Shown in pieces: positions 52,214 through 60,259 of a stretch of DNA of 64,000 nt. Origin of the DNA: JAJTHC01 sp044348005. Its GTDB lineage: Bacteria > Cyanobacteriota > Vampirovibrionia > Vampirovibrionales > JAJTHC01. The notes under the pieces are model-generated. The model was not told the origin of the DNA. It ran no database searches and saw only the letters and a program-made list of their open reading frames with translations. Numbering within the stretch: position 1 is the stretch's first letter; every line of letters starts with the position of its first letter. The position numbers and the translations under genes were made by a program. Where the stretch lies: positions 124,001-188,000 of the forward strand of contig JBIKTR010000001.1 in the NCBI GenBank assembly GCA_044348005.1, in the 5' to 3' direction.

Positions 52214-52242
52214 CTGACAACATCCTGTTTTTAAGGTATACT
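52214..52242 (+). promoter_or_regulatory. Promoter of the nucleotidyltransferase gene
   Basis: CTGACA, 17-bp spacer, TATACT, ending 34 bp before the ATG at 52,277. A near-consensus sigma-70 promoter. Confidence 0.65.
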
Positions 52243-52276
52243 GTAGAAGTTTATTCGTAAAAAAGGACTGTTGATT

Positions 52277-53641
52277 ATGACTGCAACCCAAGCCCAATGT
52301 AATGATGTGAGCCTATTCCATGCCACTGGCGCCCCACAAGAATACCGCCTACTTGAATCCCCGATCAAAAAAAATCAATGGCTCATTCAGCGTCTTGATT
52401 TAGAAACCCCTGTGGCCTGCTTGGAAGGGGTGTTGCCCGAACATATTCACTTTCAAGCCTACGCCAGTCGTGGTGGGGATGTCGGCGTGTTACACAGTGG
52501 ATCTAACCCTTCAAGCCTTGCCTACTTTCTACTGCCAGGGGCCACCGTTCAAGGAAACGGCTTTAAAATAAGCATGTTTGGCGAAACACTCCCCCCTCAG
52601 CAAAGTCAACAAAAGACGCCTCCCCCTGCTTCGCAACAACAATTCACCAAGCAAGCCATGATACTTGGCGCAGGCTTGGGGACTCGAATCTTGCCTTTGA
52701 CCGAAGACTATTTGAACCTGGCCAAACCCGCTCTCCCTTGGGTGGGTGATTCCACCGTGATTGGTTCGTTGGTGGAATTATTGGCCAAACAAGGCATTGA
52801 ACGTATTTATGTGAATACCTTTTTTCAACGAAAATCCGTGCAAGACGCCTTAAATCAAGCCTGCCACCTGCATGGGGTGGAATGGTTTGAAATCCCCGAA
52901 GAACGCCCCACAGGCACTGCGGGTGGGGTGCTTCATATTTTAAATCATCTCAATGCGTTTGCAAGCTTTAACCCAAATGAACCGCTACTGGTTTTACAAG
53001 GAGACGCCGTTTCAAATGTGGATTTAGCGGCGTTAGTCAATGTGCATCAAGCCAATCAAGCTTCTGCGACGGTGGGTTGTCAAATCGTGGCGGATGAAGA
53101 CGTCCCGAAATTTGGTATTGTGGCCACCTACGCCACAGAAGCGAAAGATCAATCAGGCAAAGTTCGCACGTTTTTAGAAAAGCCCAGTTTAGCCCAAGCA
53201 GGTTCTAGTCGTTTGGCTTCTACAGGCTTTTATGTATTGGCCCCAAGCGTCTTTCCTTATTTGAAGAGCTGGTATCAAGAGCGTTTGAATGCCCTTCAAG
53301 CCGAAGCCAAAGCCAAAAATGAACCCATTCCAACGGAATTAAAGGAATTTGATTTCGCTCAAGATGTGTTTAATATGTGTTTAAAGGCCGATTTGCCTCT
53401 TTACGCTCAAGAAGTCGAAGGCTTTTGGTGCGATATTGGCAACCCCGCTCAATATGTGGAAACCTTAGCCATGGCCTATCGTGGAGAGTTAGGGCAAGTC
53501 TTGCCTGAACCCTTGGGCGATTACTTTGATGAAGCCGGCGTCTTTTACTGGCAGGGAACAAAAACGTTGGCAGACAAAGACGGCCTTTCCCTCGCGGGAG
53601 GGGTGGTTGTGGCCATGAAACAGGACCCCTCTGCTCTTTAG
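52277..53641 (+). CDS. Sugar-phosphate nucleotidyltransferase (GDP-mannose/dTDP-glucose pyrophosphorylase-like)
   Basis: Would make a nucleotide sugar from NTP and a hexose 1-phosphate. The 454-aa protein has an N-terminal ~125-residue region of unknown type, then the nucleotidyltransferase domain with MILGAGLGTRILPLTEDYLNLAKP, LVLQGDA, FLEKPS and EVEGFWCDIGNPAQYVE. In the usual signature the loop is G-x-G-x-R-L-x-P-L-T; here it is GLGTRILPLT. The C-terminal part is about 60 residues and lacks a clear left-handed helix repeat. Start 52,277 (AAGGA nine bases upstream). Which sugar and base it uses cannot be decided. It precedes an MCE-domain gene by 54 bp. Confidence 0.85.
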   Translation: MTATQAQCNDVSLFHATGAPQEYRLLESPIKKNQWLIQRLDLETPVACLEGVLPEHIHFQAYASRGGDVGVLHSGSNPSSLAYFLLPGATVQGNGFKISMFGETLPPQQSQQKTPPPASQQQFTKQAMILGAGLGTRILPLTEDYLNLAKPALPWVGDSTVIGSLVELLAKQGIERIYVNTFFQRKSVQDALNQACHLHGVEWFEIPEERPTGTAGGVLHILNHLNAFASFNPNEPLLVLQGDAVSNVDLAALVNVHQANQASATVGCQIVADEDVPKFGIVATYATEAKDQSGKVRTFLEKPSLAQAGSSRLASTGFYVLAPSVFPYLKSWYQERLNALQAEAKAKNEPIPTELKEFDFAQDVFNMCLKADLPLYAQEVEGFWCDIGNPAQYVETLAMAYRGELGQVLPEPLGDYFDEAGVFYWQGTKTLADKDGLSLAGGVVVAMKQDPSAL

Positions 53642-53695
53642 GCATAACCTTTGGCCCACACGCCTAACACTTACCCTACATCACGAGAGGAACCC

Positions 53696-54610
53696 ATGCC
53701 CCTATTCGCCAAATACCAGCGCCTTTTAAAGCAAAGCCTCTGTATGTGTTCGGATTTCATCTTATGGACGGGCTTAGTTGGTCTATTGGTGCTAGGCATA
53801 TTGGCCATGGATTTTAAAAATCTTCCCTTTTTTCCCAAAGAAGCGCAAACCCTCCACCTGTATGTGGAAGATGCGTACGCCTTAATGAAGGGATCCCCAG
53901 TGATTTTAATGGGGGTGCCTGTGGGTTATGTGAAACGAGTGACCTTAAACCCTAAAGATGACTCTGTTTGGGTGGATTATGTGTTGAATGACGCTCGTGT
54001 CAAAATCCCTGAAGAAGCTGAAGCGCTTATTGTCGCCGCAGGTTTAGGCGGTGCTAAAAGCCTTGAGTTTACGTTGAATGAAAGTCCTGAAGATGTCTTT
54101 GAAGCGGAAGGAAAACCCCAACAAAAACAGCAAGTTTTGCGTCCTTTTCGGCAAAAAAATATGTGGGACGCCCAAATTAAAATGGCCAACTTCCTCAGAC
54201 AAGGCGCCGAAAGCTTAGGTAAATCCATTGACGCGATTCCCACCGAACATCGGCAGGCGGAGTTAAGGCACATCGCCCAAAACATTCAAACCACCCAAAA
54301 AGCCATGCACCAGCTTAATCAACGCTTGCCTCAGATGCAAAACACCCTTTCCGCCCAATTAAATCGCGTGAATCAACTCATGCTTAAAGCAGATGCCGAG
54401 CTTCAGCAAGCGATGCACGACTATACCTTGTTGCAAGATCCTCAAAGCCACCAGCGTCACAAGGTGTGGATGCAAATAAACATGACCCGTGGCATGTTGG
54501 AAGAACAACGCCGTTTATTGCGAGAATTGCATGGCCTGACGATGCAACAAGTCACCCCCCATTTTAAAGGCGTCCCCTTGCCCTTAACACCAGTCGATGA
54601 AGAGATGTAA
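53696..54610 (+). CDS. MCE-domain protein (MlaD-like)
   Basis: Substrate-binding component of ABC-type lipid transporters at the inner membrane. The 304-aa protein has one N-terminal membrane helix (ILWTGLVGLLVLGILAM, ~20-36) and the MCE domain (LYVEDAYALMKGSPVILMGVPVGYVKRVTL, then VAAGLGGAKSLEF). A C-terminal α-helical region (170-290) holds heptads with Gln/Leu. ATG 53,696 has GAGAGGAA upstream. The usual neighbours MlaE (permease) and MlaF (ATPase) are absent here. The gene ends 3 bp from the convergent RelA/SpoT gene. Confidence 0.87.
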   Translation: MPLFAKYQRLLKQSLCMCSDFILWTGLVGLLVLGILAMDFKNLPFFPKEAQTLHLYVEDAYALMKGSPVILMGVPVGYVKRVTLNPKDDSVWVDYVLNDARVKIPEEAEALIVAAGLGGAKSLEFTLNESPEDVFEAEGKPQQKQQVLRPFRQKNMWDAQIKMANFLRQGAESLGKSIDAIPTEHRQAELRHIAQNIQTTQKAMHQLNQRLPQMQNTLSAQLNRVNQLMLKADAELQQAMHDYTLLQDPQSHQRHKVWMQINMTRGMLEEQRRLLRELHGLTMQQVTPHFKGVPLPLTPVDEEM

Positions 54611-54613
54611 GAC

Positions 54614-55675
54614 TTACGTTTTTTCAATTAGATTTTGTAATGACTCTAATAAATCAAGGAACGCGCTGATATTTAAATAGTAACTCGCATAGGCTGTTGG
54701 ACTTTTTTTAACCTCATCCACACTAATTCTAAGAATATGACCCGTTTTGGTTCTTTGAAATTCTTTTTCTTTTAAGGCAAAATAATCTTGGAATAAAGAA
54801 TCCTTGTCCTCAATCTCTTCAGGATAATCTTGTATGGTTTTTTCCACTAAGTTTAAGACTAAAATACGTTGATGTTCCTTCGGTTTTTTTGATTTTTGGG
54901 TGGAATAATTTTTCATTGCTTCTCTGAGCGCTAACAGTTTATTTGAAAATCCATATCGTGCATCTAAATCAACCAGTTCTTGAAGAAGCGAGAAATGGAC
55001 GGAGACTTCAGTAGGGTTTAATGGCCACTTTTCTAAATCGTTCAATAAGTGACTTGTCACAATAAAAAAGCGTTTCCAGTTCTCATCGCCTTCGCCTGTT
55101 TTAAAGCTTTGGTGTTCAATAAAGCCTGCTACTTCTACCGCCGTTGCCCACGCATGTTGGCTTTCTGTGCGTACTTGAAGTTCCACTTTTAAATGAGGCA
55201 AGGTTTCACTTTTGGGATTCGGGACTTCTAGCACATAATGAAACGAACGGTAACCATCGTCTTTAGCCTCTACAAGGTAATCATACGTTTTTTTGACGAC
55301 AATCGGGCTACGCTTACCAGGGAATAATTGCACAAAAAGCTGAACGTCTTCAAGGGTGGGCAACATAACCCGAATGCCCCCAATATCGTGCATGGTGTCA
55401 AGACTCATGTTAGGGAAACGTTTGAGTTTCACGACAATGGCTTCTAAACGCTTGAGGCGTTGTGCGATAAAGAACTCATCTGGCTTACAGCGTTTAGTTT
55501 TAATGAAATGGGTTTTAATGATGTTTCGACAACGCATGTTCACCATGCGAAGAACCGCTTCATGGGCTTGCCTGTAGTCTGAAAGCACGTCATAGGCTTC
55601 GTTGTATTCAGGTGTATCCATTTTGTCGGCTCGCAAGACCTTGCCTGCATTTTTGATTTTGCTTTTCGTCAACAT
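54614..55675 (-). CDS. RelA/SpoT-domain (small alarmone synthetase-type) protein
   Basis: A 353-aa protein with the nucleotide pyrophosphokinase domain: MHDIGGIRVML with the catalytic-type Asp, KDDGYRSFHYV (nucleobase-stacking Tyr), and VELQVRTESQHAWATAVE with the catalytic Glu. There is no HD hydrolase domain and no TGS/ACT. The ~150-residue C-terminal extension ends in TAYASYYLNISAFLDLL, matching a group of small alarmone-type proteins. It could make (p)ppGpp or act as a toxin (toxSAS/CapRel kin); the start at 55,675 is chosen for the AAAAGGA upstream. No antitoxin-like partner is next to it. Orientation opposes its neighbours. Confidence 0.82.
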   Translation of the reverse strand: MLTKSKIKNAGKVLRADKMDTPEYNEAYDVLSDYRQAHEAVLRMVNMRCRNIIKTHFIKTKRCKPDEFFIAQRLKRLEAIVVKLKRFPNMSLDTMHDIGGIRVMLPTLEDVQLFVQLFPGKRSPIVVKKTYDYLVEAKDDGYRSFHYVLEVPNPKSETLPHLKVELQVRTESQHAWATAVEVAGFIEHQSFKTGEGDENWKRFFIVTSHLLNDLEKWPLNPTEVSVHFSLLQELVDLDARYGFSNKLLALREAMKNYSTQKSKKPKEHQRILVLNLVEKTIQDYPEEIEDKDSLFQDYFALKEKEFQRTKTGHILRISVDEVKKSPTAYASYYLNISAFLDLLESLQNLIEKT

Positions 55676-55793
55676 CGCAAGATTCCTTTTCAACACCCCC
55701 TATTGTAGCATAGAACGAGCGTAGCGCCCACACGCTTAAGGCCCACCACCAAAGCGCTTACCCACCTCACAAAGCCTTTGCCACAGGGTTCAA

Positions 55794-56480
55794 TCAGCTT
55801 TTTGGATCACGCTGGTGATAGCGTGCTTTGGCTTCTTCAAAGCAAGACGCAATCCCTGCTTCAATCAAGGCGTGGGTATCTTCTACAGAACGACCGCTTT
55901 GAAAGGGGATCCCTTCACCCACCACCACAGAAGCCCGCTGATGCTTAATGTAAATGCCCATGGGCAACAGCGCGGCTTGGTTTTTTTGGGCCAGTTGAGC
56001 CGCCCCTTCTTTCATCGGCAAAAGCGCTTCTCCATTGCCTCTGGTGCCTTCAGGAAACATGCAAAAGACCCAATTGGGGGTATTCATAATGTGTTTAATG
56101 GATTTTAGCGTGTTTTTTTCAAGCCCTTTTTTTCGATCCACAGCCACCACCGCCGTGGAAGAAAAATAAAATCGCCCAAAGGGGGTTTCAAACAGTTCTT
56201 TTTTCGCTAAAAAACTGAAATACGTTTTAATCGGAAACACCCCCACCACAATAGGAATATCAAAGCTATGCGAATGGTTTGAAACCACTAAGGTTCGTGG
56301 GGCAAAGGCAAAGTCTTTCACCGCAGTGCGAAAGTGGATTTGGGTGCGGTGCAGAATTCGGACGCGAAACACGTTAATCAATACCGAAAAACGGTTCCAA
56401 AATAACGTATAGGGACTGCTTAATTGCTCAGGAGTCACCAAATTGGTGGGGTTGGGATGAAAAGGGTTATAAATGTACAT
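55794..56480 (-). CDS. plsC: 1-acyl-sn-glycerol-3-phosphate acyltransferase family protein
   Basis: Second acyl transfer in phosphatidic-acid synthesis. The 228-aa protein has the catalytic HxxxxD motif as NHSHSFDIP, the FPEGTRGNGEAL motif of block III, and LLPMGIYI. Its first ~45 residues lack an obvious membrane helix but are amphipathic. Specific acyl donor (ACP or CoA) and substrate are not evident. It lies 15 bp downstream of aroA in the same direction, a non-functional-looking pairing that is probably co-transcribed. Confidence 0.88.
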   Translation of the reverse strand: MYIYNPFHPNPTNLVTPEQLSSPYTLFWNRFSVLINVFRVRILHRTQIHFRTAVKDFAFAPRTLVVSNHSHSFDIPIVVGVFPIKTYFSFLAKKELFETPFGRFYFSSTAVVAVDRKKGLEKNTLKSIKHIMNTPNWVFCMFPEGTRGNGEALLPMKEGAAQLAQKNQAALLPMGIYIKHQRASVVVGEGIPFQSGRSVEDTHALIEAGIASCFEEAKARYHQRDPKS

Positions 56481-56495
56481 GAGATGCTTGCTCCA

Positions 56496-57875
56496 CTAAG
56501 CCCGTTGCAAGTGGTTTAATTGATCAAAAAAGCCGGGGAAGGACACGTTGACAATATGGGGGTCATCTAATGGCCATAGGGTGGCTTGCTTGGGATGGCG
56601 TTGATTATGAATCAGATTCAACACGGTTAAAGCCATGGCAATGCGGTGATCATGCCATGCGCTTAATGGGCTTGTGGCTTCTTGGGGCAAGCATAAATCG
56701 GGGTTGCCTTTTAGGACTAAGCCATCTTCAAACAGCTCAACCCGAATACCGAGTTTAGCAAATTCTGTGGCCACCGCAAGCAAGCGATCACTTTCTTTGG
56801 CCCGCAGTTCTTCAGCCCCCGTGACACGAAGCGTGCCGTCTAACCAGGCACACGCCACCGCCAGAATGGGGATTTCATCCACCATGGCGGGGATGTCTTC
56901 CGCGTTAAGGGTTAAATCCCCGCAAAGGTTCGAAGCCTTTACGCGAAGATGCCCAACAGGTTCACCCCCTATGACGCGTTCCTGTTCAAGGGTGATTTGA
57001 GCACCGATGTTCTTTAACGCGTTCAACAAACCAATTCGCTGGGGATTTAAGCCGACATCTTCAATTAAAATATCCGAATTCGGGCTAAGCAAGGCCGCGA
57101 CAATAGGGAAAGCCGCCGAAGACGCATCTGAAGGCACCAAAAAGTCTACGGGTTTTAAAGCATCGATTTGACGGTATTCCAGGCGAATAAGGCCTGTGTC
57201 TTCCACGCGAATATCGGCCCCCATCGCACTGAGCATCCGTTCACTGTGATCTCGACTGGCGAGAGGTTCTTCAATCGTGGTGGGCCCATGGGCAAACAGC
57301 CCCGCCAACAATATAGCTGATTTGACTTGAGCAGACGCCATGGGCATGACGTAATGAATGCCCTTTAACCCCGCTTCATCAGGGACAAAGGTCATTGGGG
57401 CCAAGGTGTTTTTTTGCTTGCCAAACCAGTGGGCCCCCATTTGAGACAAAGGGTGCATAACCCGCCCCATCGGTCTTTTCACAAGACTTTTGTCCCCACT
57501 CATTACAGCATAACGGTTCTGCCCTGAAATGAGTCCACTCATCAAACGAATCGTCGTGCCTGAATTGCCACAATCTAACACATGCTCTGGTTCTTGCCAT
57601 TGCCTTAGGCCTTTGACTGTCCAATGCCCTGTGGGTTCATCCACCAAGGTGATGCCTACCCCCAACTGACGCAGAACATCTCGAGTTGAAAACACATCCG
57701 CGCTGGGTAGTAACCCTCGAACGTGGCTGGTGGCCTCCACCAACCCAGCCAGCATTAGGCTACGGTGGCTAATGGATTTATCCCCAGGGACTTTAATGGT
57801 GCCGTGCAAGCCTTCAGGCGTGTGAAGGAGTTGAAGGGAAGGCGCGTGAAGAGGGGTTGTTTCAGTTGTGGTCAT
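56496..57875 (-). CDS. aroA: 5-enolpyruvylshikimate-3-phosphate synthase
   Basis: Sixth step of the shikimate pathway, the target of glyphosate. The 459-aa protein starts behind AAAGG. It has the PEP-binding loop DCGNSGTTIRLMSG, the KSISHRSLMLAGL motif near residue 33 and DHRIAMAL with its conserved Arg at the C-terminal domain. The N-terminal ~20 residues form a short extension. The LxAGNAGTAMRP motif of class I enzymes reads CGNSGTTIRLM, which is the class II form that is often glyphosate-tolerant; this is an inference. Followed by plsC. Confidence 0.96.
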   Translation of the reverse strand: MTTTETTPLHAPSLQLLHTPEGLHGTIKVPGDKSISHRSLMLAGLVEATSHVRGLLPSADVFSTRDVLRQLGVGITLVDEPTGHWTVKGLRQWQEPEHVLDCGNSGTTIRLMSGLISGQNRYAVMSGDKSLVKRPMGRVMHPLSQMGAHWFGKQKNTLAPMTFVPDEAGLKGIHYVMPMASAQVKSAILLAGLFAHGPTTIEEPLASRDHSERMLSAMGADIRVEDTGLIRLEYRQIDALKPVDFLVPSDASSAAFPIVAALLSPNSDILIEDVGLNPQRIGLLNALKNIGAQITLEQERVIGGEPVGHLRVKASNLCGDLTLNAEDIPAMVDEIPILAVACAWLDGTLRVTGAEELRAKESDRLLAVATEFAKLGIRVELFEDGLVLKGNPDLCLPQEATSPLSAWHDHRIAMALTVLNLIHNQRHPKQATLWPLDDPHIVNVSFPGFFDQLNHLQRA

Positions 57876-57898
57876 AGCAGGCCTTTCTTATTTTTTTT

Positions 57899-57950
57899 AA
57901 GCATCCCTTGTGTTACAGTAACTAAAAAAGAAACACCCCAACAAGGATGC
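57899..57950. promoter_or_regulatory. Inverted repeat between aroA and the 57,955 gene
   Basis: AAGCATCC(C)TTGT and ACAAGGATGCTT are complementary with one bulged C and are 28 bp apart. It spans the divergent promoter region and ends just before the ATG at 57,955. May be an operator or leader hairpin. Confidence 0.45.
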
Positions 57951-57954
57951 TTGG

Positions 57955-58746
57955 ATGATAACGCCATTTTCTCACAAAGAAACCCATAACACAAAAAGGC
58001 CACTGCCTTGCGTCGGGTTCGACGCGTTAAGTCAGGCGATGGATGCTTGGGTGCAAGATTTAACGCATCCCAAACGGTTGTTGGTGGTGAGTGACAGCTT
58101 GGTGGTGCAACGTTTGGCTGAAGAAGGGGAGTCACAAACGCAATGGACGAGCCTTAGTGGTAATGAATCCCCTGCAACGCGTAAGCAACGCACGCGCTTG
58201 TGGCTTCAATCCCCCACCATGAAGCTGGTCTTAAGTCCGCCAGAAGCCCGCCGTTTGTTTAAGCATCACCCTGAAGCAAAAAGCCTAACGTGGGATTTCC
58301 CGCCTTTGTCGCATGGTCCCCTTCACAGCAAGTGTACCCCCCTGCTTTTTCTGTTCACCCCGTTACTACTTCAACTGAAGAAAAGACTCATCAAGGGGGA
58401 CCCTACCCTTCGCGTGATTTGGATTGTGGAGGGCTTGCCCCCGCATGAGCGTCCGCACGTGGAGAGTCTGCCAGAGGCGCAAACCGCTTGGCAAGAGGCC
58501 ATGACACTTGAGCAACTCCACGCCCTTGAAAGCGCCTTTCAAATCGGGACGGTGCGACTTTTATGTGTGGATGTTTATAGCTTGCAAGCGTTACGCATAC
58601 CTACCCAAACCGTTGATGGGCAGATCTTACGCGTTCATGCCGTGTATGAAAGTAAACGCCCTTGCCGAAGGTGGCCTGAAGTGGCGGGACTCTTTGCGTG
58701 GGCGAGCTTTACGAGGCATCCGCATGAATGGTGGCGATGGTGGTAA
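57955..58746 (+). CDS. Hypothetical protein, 263 aa
   Basis: Not recognised. The N-terminal part has alternating strand-helix segments (RLLVVSDSLVVQRLAEEGE) and a middle strand RVIWIVEGLPPHERP; the C-terminal half is Trp-rich (EVAGLFAWASFTRHPHEWWRWW). Two short hydrophobic stretches (LLFLFTPLLLQL) exist but no signal peptide. It is divergent from aroA and convergent with the epimerase gene, overlapping neither. Start ATG is about six bases behind AAGGA in an inverted repeat. Codon use is like its neighbours, so I treat it as a real gene of unknown role. Confidence 0.6.
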   Translation: MITPFSHKETHNTKRPLPCVGFDALSQAMDAWVQDLTHPKRLLVVSDSLVVQRLAEEGESQTQWTSLSGNESPATRKQRTRLWLQSPTMKLVLSPPEARRLFKHHPEAKSLTWDFPPLSHGPLHSKCTPLLFLFTPLLLQLKKRLIKGDPTLRVIWIVEGLPPHERPHVESLPEAQTAWQEAMTLEQLHALESAFQIGTVRLLCVDVYSLQALRIPTQTVDGQILRVHAVYESKRPCRRWPEVAGLFAWASFTRHPHEWWRWW

Positions 58747-58756
58747 CCCAATCCTA

Positions 58757-60247
58757 TTACAGCTTACTCATCAGCCATTCACGCGCGTTTTGAATATCCA
58801 CCGCATGCGCAAACAGACTCGCCAGATCAGGATGCAAAAATTGAAACCCTTCGGCCATTAAACGTTGAGGAGTCGCCGGCATGCCTTCTTCCATTAAGGC
58901 ATTCATCATAGGATACACGCCCCAGCTTACCCAGAACGGCATTTTCAATGCCCACGCCCACGCCTCATGAAACGCCCTTGCTGAAACAAGTTCTGGTGCC
59001 ACCAAGTGATACACCCCCTCACTGCTTGGCTGCCTTAACAAGTGGACGATTGCCCCTAAGGCATCTTCAAGGCTCATCCACGCCAACGGATGCGTGCTTA
59101 CACTGGTGTCTAGCACGCTTTCCCACCAAACAGGAAGTGTTTGAGCTTGAGCTTGCTTAAAGCCCCCACCCACTTGAAGCACACCGAACCACGAAGCATG
59201 GAGTGCTTGAGCTTGCATAAAGCCCCCCGATTCATCCATAATCACACCTAATCGAGCATGGCAGACTCGTATATTTTCAGATTTTAAGGGATGCAAACTC
59301 GCTTCCCATTTCTGCACCAAGTCCCCTAAGAACGTATCCGTGTCTAAAGGCGTGGATTCATCATAACGCAGGTCGGTGAGCGTCGTTTGAGGGGTATAGC
59401 CTGAAATACCACTGGCGCCCACCCACACGGCAGGGCGAAAGCCCGACGCCAAGCACGCTTGTACCAAGCGCTTATTCCACTGCACACGGCTTGTTATTAG
59501 ACGTTCTTTGGTCGCCTCGTCCCATTGTTGAATGATGCTTTCACCGTTCATGCTCACCACGCCGTAAACGTCTTGAAAAACGGCGTGCGGAATCTCACCT
59601 GTTGCATCGACAGAATAAAGCTCTACTCCCTGCCAAGCCGACGCTTCACTTGAAGCGTGACGCAAAAGCACGCGTACCTGAAAGCCCAACGCCAGTAAAA
59701 ACGCCACCAACGGACGCCCCAACATCCCTGATGCCCCAGTCACGAGAATACGTTTACCCTTGAACGACTCTTCTCGTCGTGCCAAGTCATAGCCTGTTAT
59801 ACGGTGCCGAAAGCGAAACATACGAGCGAGTTTGGCTTGTACCAACGGCCCTGCCAACCATGATGAAATCGGTTCAAACGGCAAGGCATAGTTGATTCGA
59901 TCGGTGAGTGTGCCGTCCTCTTTCATTTCATGGAGGTGTTGCCAACACGCAAACGGCCCCGACACTTGTGTATCCACAAATTGATGCGGGGGCAAGTACC
60001 CGTGATGTTCCGCCTTCCACAAGGCCGAAAAACACTTTAAAAAGGGTAATAGACGGGTGATTCGCCCCAATAAGGGAATACGGATCCACGCCGACTGACC
60101 GTCTTGTAGACTGTGAGGAAGACGCTCCAAAGTCACTGGCTCCCAAGGCGGGAGCAGGCGTCTGAAGGCTTGGGGACTTTCATGCCACGCAAAAAGATCG
60201 TGGGCATCGGTGTTTGGAAAGGTGGTTTTTTGGGTGAATTGTGGCAT
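58757..60247 (-). CDS. SRPBCC-type domain fused to TIGR01777-type SDR epimerase
   Basis: A 496-aa protein with two parts. Residues 1-155 resemble a polyketide-cyclase/SRPBCC barrel (WHESPQAFRRLLPPWEP, FVDTQVSGPFACWQH). Residues 165-496 are an atypical SDR of the YfcH/SulA-related group: GKRILVTGASGMLGRPLVAFLL, MNGESI, WVGASGISGY, RLGVIMDESGG, and the C-terminal DUF1731-like segment (PFWVSWGVYPMMN). This exact fusion is known from several bacterial genomes; its function in the cell is unknown. The aldehyde dehydrogenase gene lies 12 bp upstream in the same direction, so the two are probably co-transcribed. Confidence 0.85.
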   Translation of the reverse strand: MPQFTQKTTFPNTDAHDLFAWHESPQAFRRLLPPWEPVTLERLPHSLQDGQSAWIRIPLLGRITRLLPFLKCFSALWKAEHHGYLPPHQFVDTQVSGPFACWQHLHEMKEDGTLTDRINYALPFEPISSWLAGPLVQAKLARMFRFRHRITGYDLARREESFKGKRILVTGASGMLGRPLVAFLLALGFQVRVLLRHASSEASAWQGVELYSVDATGEIPHAVFQDVYGVVSMNGESIIQQWDEATKERLITSRVQWNKRLVQACLASGFRPAVWVGASGISGYTPQTTLTDLRYDESTPLDTDTFLGDLVQKWEASLHPLKSENIRVCHARLGVIMDESGGFMQAQALHASWFGVLQVGGGFKQAQAQTLPVWWESVLDTSVSTHPLAWMSLEDALGAIVHLLRQPSSEGVYHLVAPELVSARAFHEAWAWALKMPFWVSWGVYPMMNALMEEGMPATPQRLMAEGFQFLHPDLASLFAHAVDIQNAREWLMSKL

Positions 60248-60259
60248 AAAATTGAATAC

